Assembly: GCF_002879615.1 (NCBI RefSeq) | Contig: NZ_PNRF01000001.1 | Span: forward strand, 29,483 to 93,482 | Reading direction: 5' to 3' | Origin: Billgrantia endophytica | GTDB taxonomy: Bacteria > Pseudomonadota > Gammaproteobacteria > Pseudomonadales > Halomonadaceae | DNA: 64,000 bases | In this document: positions 57,024 to 64,000 of the stretch, one piece after another | How the letters are laid out: every line of letters begins with the position of its first letter | Position numbering within the stretch: the first letter of the stretch is position 1 | The notes under the pieces: model-generated | Told to the model about the DNA's origin: nothing | Seen by the model: the letters and a program-made list of their open reading frames with translations, nothing else | Database searches by the model: none | Program-made: the position numbers and the translations under genes

Positions 57024-59471
57024 TCAGGCGGCGTTATGGCGAAGGATCTTCGATTTGTCGGTAGCGAAATCGTCGTAATCGAAATCGTCGACGCTGAGCA
57101 TTTCCAGCACTTCCGCCTCGAAGCGGCGCATGAAGACCGCATCCGCTTCCGTAATGAGGCCTGCCTCGAGACCCGCCTCGACACGCTGTTCGGGATGCAG
57201 GGCATACATAGGCAGTTCGCCCTTGGCGAAGGCCTTGTTGAGCGTGCGGTAAAGCACCTCGGCCCGGTCATATTCGCCCAACAATGCGTTGTAGTGGGCC
57301 AGGGGGTTGTCCTTGGCGCCATCCTGGGCGTCCCAGGTATTGCGCAGCAGCTTGGTGCGCAAGGCGGTATCACGTGAAACCGCCTGGGCGATTTCACGGG
57401 TCAGGGTGTCGTGGGGGCGTTTCCAGCGGCGTCCCAGCGGCATCACCACGACGCGCAACATGCCGGCCAGGCCGCGGTTGGGCATGTTGTCCAACAGCTC
57501 ATCCAGTGCCTGCTCGGCACGCTCGAGCAGGAAGGTGCAGCTGTAGTGGAGCAGTGCGGCCTCGCTCTCGACCTTGTCGCCTTCATGCCAGGCCTTGAGC
57601 ACCATGGATGTCAGGTAGAGATTGGACAGCACGTCGCCGAGGCGAGCCGAGAGCAGCTCTCGCTGTTTCAGGGTCGAACCGAGGCTAGCCATGGCCGCAT
57701 CGGCACAGAGCCCGAAACCGGCGGAAAGTCGTGCCATGTCCTTGGCATAGGGGGCGGCGATTTCATCGAAGGGCACCGCCCCCTTGCCGATTCCAAGGCC
57801 CATGGTGAAGGCGCGAGCGGCGTTGCCGAAGACCAGGCCGGCATGACCGAAGAAGGCATGATCGAAAGCCTTCAGATCGTTGGCCTCCATGGCCGTCAAC
57901 TCCTCCAGTACGTAGGGATGGCAGCGAATGGCACCCTGCCCGAAGATCATCAGGTTGCGGGTCATGATGTTGGCGCCTTCCACGGTGATGGAAACCGGAT
58001 TACTGCTGTAGCCGATGCCGATGTAGTTGCGTGGTCCGAGGGTTACCGCCTTGCCGCCGTGGATATCCATGGCATCGGAGAGCGCGGTCCGCTGGAATTC
58101 GGTGAGCTGGCTCTTGAGAATCGCCGAGGGTACCGACGGCTTCTCGCCGTGGTCGATGGTGTTGGCGGTCTGGTAGACCGCGGCCTGGGCGATGTAGCCC
58201 AGGGCGGCCATGCGTGCCAGGGGTTCCTGCACGCCTTCCATTTCGGCCACTGGAACATTGAACTGGCGACGCACCCGGGCGAAGCCGCCGGTCCAGCCGA
58301 TGGCGTAGCGAATGGTACCGCTGGCGCCGGAGGGCAGGGTGATGCAGCGTCCGATGGCAAGGCATTCCACCAGCATGCGCCAGCCCTGTCCGATCATCCC
58401 GGTGCCGCCGATGATGGTATCCAACGGTACGAAGACGCCCTTGCCCCTGATCGGTCCGTTGAGGAAAGGGCTGCCGATGGGGTGATGGCGGCGGCCGATC
58501 TCCATGCCGGCGGTGTTGCGGGGGACCAGGGCCAGTGTGATACCGCGGTCCTCCTCCTCGCTCAGGAGGCGGTCCGGGTCGAACAGCCGGAAGGCGAGCC
58601 CGACTACGGTGGCGATGGGAGCCAGGGTGATCCAGCGCTTCTCGAAATCGAGGCGCAAGCCGAGCACTTCCTTGCCATCGATGACTTCCTTGCACACCAC
58701 GCCGATGTCCGGCAGGGAGGTGGCGTCACTGCCGGCACGGGGGCCGGTCAGGCCGAAACAGGGAATTTCGCGCCCGTCGGCCAGCCGCGGGAGGTAATGC
58801 TCCTTCTGTTGCTCGGTGCCGTACTTGAGCAGCAGTTCCCCCGGGCCCAGGGAGTTGGGCACACCCACGGTGATCATCAGCATTTCACTGACGGTCAGTT
58901 TCTGCAGCACCATCGATTGTGCCTTGGCGGAGAAACCAAGGCCGCCATACGCCTTCGGAATGATCATGCCGAAGAAGCCTTCCTTCTTGAGGTATTGCCA
59001 CAGCTCCTCGGGCAGGTCGGCACGCTCCTTCGCGATCTCCCAGGCGTTGCACATGCCGGCGGCGACCGAGCACTGGTTGTCGATGAACGCCTGCTCCTCT
59101 TCGCTCAGGCCGTCGTCACGGTAGTCGAGCAGCTGGTTCCACTGGGGGCGGCCGGAAAAGAGCTGGCCGTCCCAGGCGACGGTGCCGGCTTCCAGTGCTA
59201 CGCGCTCGGTATCCGAGACCTTGGGCGACACGTTCTTGAACATGGCAAACAGGCGTGGGGAGAGCCAGTGGATGCGCAGCGCGGGCAGGCCGGCGACGGC
59301 GACGCCGGCGGCACCGATCAACAGGATGACGCCCAGGATCGGCGACCCCAGCAACAGGCCGGCCAGGCCGAGCACGGCCAGTACCGCCAGGGCGGGCATA
59401 GCGCCAGCTTCGCGGCGCATGATCACCAGCAGTCCGACCATGGTCAGCAGGAGCAGTATCAGAGTGAGCAT
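57024..59471 (-). CDS. fadE: Acyl-CoA dehydrogenase FadE
   Basis: An 815-residue first enzyme of fatty acid beta-oxidation, of the long gammaproteobacterial FadE type. The N-terminus is hydrophobic with two membrane segments (~1-70). The dehydrogenase core has EGFFGMIIPKAYGGLGFSA, CFGLTGPRAGSDATSLPDIG (FAD/substrate loop) and the C-terminal TVEGANIMTRNLMIFGQGAIRCHPY. It oxidises acyl-CoA to trans-2-enoyl-CoA. It is monocistronic and convergent with the SLC13 gene. Confidence 0.95.
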   Translation of the reverse strand: MLTLILLLLTMVGLLVIMRREAGAMPALAVLAVLGLAGLLLGSPILGVILLIGAAGVAVAGLPALRIHWLSPRLFAMFKNVSPKVSDTERVALEAGTVAWDGQLFSGRPQWNQLLDYRDDGLSEEEQAFIDNQCSVAAGMCNAWEIAKERADLPEELWQYLKKEGFFGMIIPKAYGGLGFSAKAQSMVLQKLTVSEMLMITVGVPNSLGPGELLLKYGTEQQKEHYLPRLADGREIPCFGLTGPRAGSDATSLPDIGVVCKEVIDGKEVLGLRLDFEKRWITLAPIATVVGLAFRLFDPDRLLSEEEDRGITLALVPRNTAGMEIGRRHHPIGSPFLNGPIRGKGVFVPLDTIIGGTGMIGQGWRMLVECLAIGRCITLPSGASGTIRYAIGWTGGFARVRRQFNVPVAEMEGVQEPLARMAALGYIAQAAVYQTANTIDHGEKPSVPSAILKSQLTEFQRTALSDAMDIHGGKAVTLGPRNYIGIGYSSNPVSITVEGANIMTRNLMIFGQGAIRCHPYVLEELTAMEANDLKAFDHAFFGHAGLVFGNAARAFTMGLGIGKGAVPFDEIAAPYAKDMARLSAGFGLCADAAMASLGSTLKQRELLSARLGDVLSNLYLTSMVLKAWHEGDKVESEAALLHYSCTFLLERAEQALDELLDNMPNRGLAGMLRVVVMPLGRRWKRPHDTLTREIAQAVSRDTALRTKLLRNTWDAQDGAKDNPLAHYNALLGEYDRAEVLYRTLNKAFAKGELPMYALHPEQRVEAGLEAGLITEADAVFMRRFEAEVLEMLSVDDFDYDDFATDKSKILRHNAA

Positions 59472-59586
59472 GCATCGTCTCCGTATGGCGTTTAGAACAG
59501 TCGTTTGAATCCCCCAGCCTAGACTATCTCGCCGGATGTGACTAGCCCTCTCTGTGTAGCAGCTATGCCGCCCGGGTGCATGCAGG

Positions 59587-59607
59587 GCGCCCCGCAGGGC
59601 GGGGCGC
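59587..59607. terminator. Hairpin downstream of betA
   Basis: GCGCCCCGC-AGG-GCGGGGCGC is a perfect 9-bp hairpin located 20 bases past the betA stop (minus strand). It lacks a T tract, so it is a weaker terminator candidate or an mRNA-stabilising stem. Confidence 0.5.
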
Positions 59608-59627
59608 TGATGGCGGGATGGGTGGGC

Positions 59628-61319
59628 TCAGTCGAGCCGGCGTTGAGGCTCGTGACGAGCCGGGGAATCACCGGCCACGTAATAAGGGGCTCTCGAGGGC
59701 GGCAGCGGTGCACGGCCACGAATACGGTCGGCGATCTTCTCGGCCAGCATGATGGTGGGAGCGTTGAGGTTACCGGTAGGAATCACCGGGAACAGAGAGG
59801 CATCCACCACGCGCAGCCCCTCGAGCCCGTGCACCCGACCCTGTCCATCGACGACAGAGCGTTCGTCGTCTCCCATTCGACAGCTCCCGCACGGATGGTA
59901 GGCGGTCTCTGCATGTTCGCGTACGAAGGCATCGAGCTCGGCATCGGACTGCATGTCCGGCCCCGGCGATATCTCGGGCCCCCGGTAGGGGTCGAAGGCT
60001 GGCTGGGCGATGATCTCGCGGGTCAGACGGATGGCGTCGCGAAACTCCTGCCAGTCCTTTTCCTTTGCCATATAGTTGAACAGGATGCTGGGTGACGCCA
60101 TGGGGTCGCGGGAGAGCAGCCGAATCCTCCCGCGGCTGTCCGAGCGCATGGAACCCACATGTGCCTGAAAGCCATGTGCCTGTACCGCACTCTTGCCGTT
60201 GTAGCTGATGGCGATCGGCAGGAAGTGGTACTGCAGGTTGGGCCATGCCTCGTCGTCGTTGCTGCGGATGAAGCCTGCCGCCTCGAACTGGTTGCTGGCG
60301 CCGACGCCCTTGCCGAACAGCAACCACTCGGCGCCGATCTTCGGCTGGTTGAACCATTTCAGGGCCGGATAGAGGGAGATGGGTTGCTTGCACTCGTATT
60401 GGATGTACATCTCCAGATGGTCCTGGAGATTCTCTCCGACGCCGGGAGAGGCGTGCACCACCGGGATGCCCAGTTCTTTCAGTTGGCCGGGGTCGCCTAC
60501 CCCCGAGCGCAGCAGTATCTGCGGCGAGGCGATGGCACCGCCACACAGCAGAACCTCGCGCCGAGCCACCGCGCGCCGATCCCGGCCGCGGTGCAGGTAG
60601 CGCACGGCGACGGCCCGTGTTCCCTCGAACTCGATGACATCGGTGGTGGCATGGGTCTCGATGGTCAGGTTGGGCCGTGCCTTGGCGGTGTCGAGGTAGC
60701 CCCGGGCGGTGGATGCGCGCCGTCCCTTTGGGGTGACGAAACGGTCCATGGGGCCGAAGCCCTCCTGCCGGTATCCATTGACGTCCGAGGTTTCCGGATA
60801 GCCGGCCTGGACAGCGGCGTCGATAAAGGTCCGGTAGAGCGGGTTGTTGCCCGGCCTGGGCGTGGTGACACTGACCGGGCCGTCGCCGCCGTGGTAATCG
60901 TCAGGGCCGATGTCACGGCACTCGGCCTTGCGGAAATAGGGCAGGCAGTCGGCATAGGTCCAGTCTGCCAGGCCCGGCAGGCTCGCCCAGTTGTCATAGT
61001 CGAGGGCATTGCCCCGGATATAGCACATGCCGTTGATCAGCGAGGAGCCACCGAGCCCCTTGCCACGGCCACACTCCATGCGCCGGCCATTCATGTGTGG
61101 CTCCGGGTCCGTCTCGAAGGCCCAGTTGTAACGCTTGCCCTGCAAGGGGTAAGCCAGTGCTGCCGGCATTTGCGTGCGGAAGTCGAAACGGTGGTCGGGG
61201 CCTCCGGCCTCGAGTAGCAGCACGTTGACCGCCGGGTCCTCGGTGAGGCGGGTGGCCAGCACGTTGCCGGCCGAGCCGGCACCGATGATGACGTAGTCGA
61301 ATTCATGAATCTGGGACAT
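59628..61319 (-). CDS. betA: Choline dehydrogenase
   Basis: The GMC-family flavoenzyme of 563 residues oxidises choline to betaine aldehyde. It has [20 protein letters not shown] (FAD-binding, ~9-28), [16 protein letters not shown] (GMC signature 1) and [15 protein letters not shown] (signature 2), with the catalytic His in CGSCRMG ([11 protein letters not shown]). The ATG at 61319 has GAGAG upstream. It is the last gene of betI-betB-betA; its product, glycine betaine, is a compatible solute for salt stress. Confidence 0.95.
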   Translation of the reverse strand: MSQIHEFDYVIIGAGSAGNVLATRLTEDPAVNVLLLEAGGPDHRFDFRTQMPAALAYPLQGKRYNWAFETDPEPHMNGRRMECGRGKGLGGSSLINGMCYIRGNALDYDNWASLPGLADWTYADCLPYFRKAECRDIGPDDYHGGDGPVSVTTPRPGNNPLYRTFIDAAVQAGYPETSDVNGYRQEGFGPMDRFVTPKGRRASTARGYLDTAKARPNLTIETHATTDVIEFEGTRAVAVRYLHRGRDRRAVARREVLLCGGAIASPQILLRSGVGDPGQLKELGIPVVHASPGVGENLQDHLEMYIQYECKQPISLYPALKWFNQPKIGAEWLLFGKGVGASNQFEAAGFIRSNDDEAWPNLQYHFLPIAISYNGKSAVQAHGFQAHVGSMRSDSRGRIRLLSRDPMASPSILFNYMAKEKDWQEFRDAIRLTREIIAQPAFDPYRGPEISPGPDMQSDAELDAFVREHAETAYHPCGSCRMGDDERSVVDGQGRVHGLEGLRVVDASLFPVIPTGNLNAPTIMLAEKIADRIRGRAPLPPSRAPYYVAGDSPARHEPQRRLD

Positions 61320-61459
61320 GACATCTCTCACTGATAACGCCACGGAAGCGGCCTGCTTGCATGTGCAAGAAGAGTCGGCCCAAGGCTGGCGCGGCTGGCT
61401 GTCGCGAGGGGCGCCGGGGACAAGCCCCGAGCGATCCGGTTAGCTGTCTTCGCTGCCTC

Positions 61460-62929
61460 CTAGAACACCGACTCGAAGGGCCCCATTTCCACCTGTATCG
61501 ACTTGGTCTGGGTATAGTGGGCCAGTGTCTCGATGCCGTTCTCGCGGCCCACGCCGGACTGCTTGTAGCCGCCTACCGGCATCTCGGCAGGGGACTCTCC
61601 CCAGGTGTTGATCCAGCAGATGCCGGCTTCCAGACGATGAATGGTGCGATGCGCCCGGTTCAGGCTCTCGGTGAAGACGCCCGCGGCAAGGCCGTAGTGA
61701 GTGTCGTTGGCCCGGCGGATCAGTTCCTCGTCGTCGTCGAAGACGAGGATCGACATCACCGGGCCGAAGATCTCCTCGCGGACGATGCGCATTCCGTCGG
61801 TGCAGTCGGTGAAGACCGTGGGAGCGGCCCAGGCACCCTTGGCAAACGAGTCCCCGGTCATCGATTCGCCGCCAATCAGTACACGGGCGCCTTCCCGCTT
61901 GCCCAGTTCGATATAGGAAAGCACCTTCGCCTGGTGCCCGAAGCTCACCAACGGGCCGAAGTTGACGCTGGGGTCCAGGGGGTCGCCGGCCCTGATTCGG
62001 GCCACGCGCTCCTTGATCTTCGTCTCGAAGGTTTCTTTAGCGGCGCTTTCCACGAAGACCCGGGTACCGTTGGTGCAGATCTGGCCGCTGGAGTAGAAGT
62101 TGGCCATCATGGCCGCATCGGCGGCACGATCCAGGTCGGCATCGGCAAAGACGATCATCGGCGACTTGCCGCCAAGCTCCATGGTCACGTCCTTGAGCGT
62201 CGAGCCGCCGGCAGCGGCCATGACGTTCTTGCCGGTACCGACTTCACCGGTGAAGGAGACCTTGTCGATGCCGGTATGCTCGGTCAGCATCGCGCCCACG
62301 CGACCATCGCCGTGAATGACGTTGAACACCCCATTCGGCAGTCCGGCCTCGGTGAATATCTCGGCCAGTCTCATGGCGGTCAGCGGCGTCACTTCGCTGG
62401 GCTTCAATACCACGGCGTTGCCGGCCGCAAGCGCCGGCGCAGCCTTCCAGCAGGCGATCTGGATGGGGTAGTTCCAGGCGGCGATGGCGCCGATCACGCC
62501 GAGTGGTTCACGGCGGGTATAGACGAAGGAGTCCGGCCTGAGAGGAATCTGGCTGCCCTCGATCGCCGGTGCCAGGCCGGCATAGTATTCAATGACGTCG
62601 GCTCCGGTGGCGATGTCCACGGCGGCGGTTTCGCTGATGGGTTTCCCGGTATTGCGGGTTTCGAGTGCTGCAATCTCGTCATTACGCTCGCGAAGCAGGC
62701 CCACGGCCCGGTTCAGGATGCGACCACGGGCCATGCCGGACATGGCAGCCCATTCGCGTTGCCCCTTGCGGGCCGCCGCGACGGCGGCATCCACATCGGC
62801 CTGCGAGGCTTGCTGTACCTTGGCGAGAAGGCTTCCATCATATGGGTTGAGCACGTCGAAGGTTTTGCCTGAGGTGGCCTCCACCCGGCGGCCATCGATA
62901 TAGAGTGTCTCGGTGTCCAGGGTTGCCAT
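61460..62929 (-). CDS. betB: Betaine aldehyde dehydrogenase
   Basis: The second step of glycine betaine synthesis, oxidising betaine aldehyde with NAD(P). The 489 residues show the ALDH marks: [36 protein letters not shown], the catalytic Glu in MELGGKSP and the Cys in [14 protein letters not shown], then EEIFGPV. CAGGAG precedes the ATG at 62929; a longer frame to 63004 overlaps betI. It lies between betI and betA. Confidence 0.96.
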   Translation of the reverse strand: MATLDTETLYIDGRRVEATSGKTFDVLNPYDGSLLAKVQQASQADVDAAVAAARKGQREWAAMSGMARGRILNRAVGLLRERNDEIAALETRNTGKPISETAAVDIATGADVIEYYAGLAPAIEGSQIPLRPDSFVYTRREPLGVIGAIAAWNYPIQIACWKAAPALAAGNAVVLKPSEVTPLTAMRLAEIFTEAGLPNGVFNVIHGDGRVGAMLTEHTGIDKVSFTGEVGTGKNVMAAAGGSTLKDVTMELGGKSPMIVFADADLDRAADAAMMANFYSSGQICTNGTRVFVESAAKETFETKIKERVARIRAGDPLDPSVNFGPLVSFGHQAKVLSYIELGKREGARVLIGGESMTGDSFAKGAWAAPTVFTDCTDGMRIVREEIFGPVMSILVFDDDEELIRRANDTHYGLAAGVFTESLNRAHRTIHRLEAGICWINTWGESPAEMPVGGYKQSGVGRENGIETLAHYTQTKSIQVEMGPFESVF

Positions 62930-62940
62930 GGTGTCTCCTG

Positions 62941-63546
62941 TCAGGAAGCGGTAGCCGGTTCGTGGTCGGCCAGTAACTGCTTGAGGTGGGTGTGAGCCAG
63001 GCATCGAGCGTGTTCGGCATCCAGCCCCTCCGCAGTCAAAGCGCCGCGCAGCCAGAGGCCATCGATCATTGCGGCCAGGCCTCGGGCGGCATTGCGGGCC
63101 TGCTCACGCGGCATGAAGCGTCGGAACTGGCTGCAGAGATTCGAGTAGAGTCGACGGCCGTTGACCTGCTGCAGCCGCTGTAGCTGGGGCTTGTGCATGC
63201 TGCTGGCCCAGAACGCCAGCCAGGTCTTGGCCACGGGCCCGGAAACCTGGCTATGATCGAAATTGCCGTCGATGATGGCGCCAATGTGCGCATGGGGAGA
63301 GCTGTCGGGCAGGGCGCGGCGGCGAGCCGCCACCGCTTCGCCGAGGTCGCTCAGTATCTGGCGCATGGTGGCTTCCAGCAGCCCGTCCTTGCCGCCGAAG
63401 TAATGGCTGATGATACCGGCGGAGACGCCCGCGTGACGTGCAATGCGGATGACGGTCGTATCCGCCAGACCGACTTCGTCGATGGACATCATGGTGGCGT
63501 GGATCAACTGCTGGCGGCGAATCGGTTCCATTCCTGTCTTGGGCAC
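62941..63546 (-). CDS. betI: TetR-family repressor of betaine synthesis
   Basis: The 201-residue repressor has a TetR HTH ([52 protein letters not shown], ~11-61), the BetI form of the DNA-recognition helix. The C-terminal ligand part includes [29 protein letters not shown]. Choline releases it from DNA. It is first in the minus-strand operon, with its own operator upstream. Confidence 0.93.
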   Translation of the reverse strand: MPKTGMEPIRRQQLIHATMMSIDEVGLADTTVIRIARHAGVSAGIISHYFGGKDGLLEATMRQILSDLGEAVAARRRALPDSSPHAHIGAIIDGNFDHSQVSGPVAKTWLAFWASSMHKPQLQRLQQVNGRRLYSNLCSQFRRFMPREQARNAARGLAAMIDGLWLRGALTAEGLDAEHARCLAHTHLKQLLADHEPATAS

Positions 63547-63623
63547 CCGAGAACTCCTTTATCCTTTACTTGTGCGGCCTGGACCCGCTATATCGAGGTT
63601 GCGTTCAAGATTGCCATTCTTTT

Positions 63624-63637
63624 ATTGAACGTTCAAT
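63624..63637. promoter_or_regulatory. BetI operator
   Basis: ATTGAACGTTCAAT is a perfect 14-bp palindrome 78 bases upstream of betI, within a longer TTTTATTGA..CAATAAAA context. It matches the known BetI site ATTGnACGTTCAAT. Repression of betIBA in the absence of choline follows. Confidence 0.88.
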
Positions 63638-63664
63638 CAATAAAAAGTCGGCGCCCAGCCAGGC

Positions 63665-63693
63665 TTGCCAGTTCACTTTGTATCGGGCATAAT
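63665..63693 (+). promoter_or_regulatory. Promoter for tRNA-Met
   Basis: TTGCCA and CATAAT, 17 bases apart, end 43 bases before the tRNA. The -10 box departs from consensus at one position. Confidence 0.55.
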
Positions 63694-63736
63694 CTCGCCC
63701 CGTTAACCGGTAGTCGAAACCAACCGGTACGTCAAA

Positions 63737-63813
63737 GGCTACGTAGCTCAGCTGGTTAGAGCACATCACTCATAATGATGGGGTCCCCTGTTCGAATCAG
63801 GGCGTAGCCACCA
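63737..63813 (+). tRNA. tRNA-Met (elongator, anticodon CAT)
   Basis: A 77-base tRNA: acceptor GGCTACG/CGTAGCC, D-arm AGCTCAGCTGGTTAGAGC, anticodon stem CATCA/TGATG around loop CTCATAA, T-arm GTTCGAATC, and encoded CCA. The G1-C72 pair and the AGCTCAG D-arm fit an elongator, not initiator, tRNA. Confidence 0.95.
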
Positions 63814-63824
63814 GAACAGTAGCG

Positions 63825-63858
63825 AACGCCCGTTCGGCACCATTTGAGCGGGCGTTTT
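63825..63858 (+). terminator. Terminator after tRNA-Met
   Basis: AACGCCCG and CGGGCGTT pair with a loop of about 16 bases, followed by TTTT, 12 bases after the tRNA CCA end. Confidence 0.75.
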
Positions 63859-63897
63859 GCGTTGTGGGGCAAGCAGCTGGCTCGAGGGAATCTGTCC

Positions 63898-63925
63898 TTG
63901 ACCTTGTCGGAGTGATCCGTATACT
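63898..63925 (+). promoter_or_regulatory. Promoter for tRNA-Asn
   Basis: TTGACC (63898-63903) and TATACT (63920-63925) with a 16-base spacer, 21 bases before the tRNA. This is a strong sigma70-like pair. Confidence 0.75.
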
Positions 63926-63946
63926 ACGCCCCGTACTTGAGGCCAT

Positions 63947-64000
<54 letters not shown>

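Noticed and set aside
57411..59495. 694-codon plus-strand open frame opposite fadE
   Set aside because: A clear FadE occupies the other strand over the full length; the antisense frame has no family motifs and follows from high GC.
61361..62872. 503-codon plus-strand frame opposite betB
   Set aside because: betB is unmistakable on the other strand.

Overview
The window looks like the chromosome of a Halomonas-like gammaproteobacterium. The evidence is a GC-rich core with GTG/TTG starts, a betI-betB-betA choline-to-betaine operon with a BetI-type palindrome, a FadE-type acyl-CoA dehydrogenase, a long cobalamin salvage and uptake cluster, and gammaproteobacterial small families (DUF1315, DUF2797, PA0069-type radical SAM). 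The genus is inference; the gammaproteobacterial placement is well supported.

Layout. 1-5.95 kb: one end of an integrative conjugative element (ICE) of the PFGI-1/clc type. It has a type IV coupling protein (cut by the window edge), two ICE-specific exported proteins, a lytic transglycosylase, a PilL-like lipoprotein and a tyrosine integrase next to a tRNA-Gly(CCC) gene, which is the presumed attachment site. 6.4-15.8 kb: core housekeeping genes (CBS protein, EamA transporter, NAD kinase, metallophosphoesterase, rhomboid protease, DUF1315/DUF2797 pair, glutathione transferase, zinc alcohol dehydrogenase) and a radical SAM gene preceded by a perfect LexA box. 16-18.2 kb: a copper-type P1B ATPase. 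18.3-33.4 kb: cobalamin salvage. cobT, cbiB, cobD, cobU, cobS, cobC and a short CobU-like gene overlap or nearly overlap; then come a promoter, a cobalamin riboswitch, btuB-F-C-D, cobO and, after an inserted cassette, cobQ. The cassette (29.4-31.9 kb) carries a macrodomain gene, a decayed 3' fragment of a second cobO, an AadA-like nucleotidyltransferase, a small conserved protein and a Phd/ParE toxin-antitoxin pair.

33.8-44.5 kb: a permease, a PncC-NadE fusion (NMN deamidase joined to ammonia-dependent NAD synthetase), a glycerophosphodiesterase, a quinone oxidoreductase, and an RpiR-controlled set of two crotonases plus an ADP-forming-type acyl-CoA synthetase. 44.6-54.9 kb: a visibly more AT-rich catabolic island bounded by an IS4-family remnant on the left and an IS66-family remnant on the right. 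It holds a tripartite tricarboxylate transporter (tctCBA), an IclR regulator and a divergent five-gene set: AhpD-like protein, fumarase-superfamily lyase, 3-mercaptopyruvate sulfurtransferase, MmgE/PrpD protein and a GlcD-type FAD oxidase. I found no described pathway that matches the whole set; it is my leading candidate for an undescribed system. My speculative reading is uptake and cleavage of a succinyl conjugate, possibly a thioether.

55-64 kb: an SLC13-type permease, fadE, betA-betB-betI, tRNA-Met and the 5' part of tRNA-Asn. Coordinates of short motifs were read by hand and may be off by a base or two. No database search was possible.
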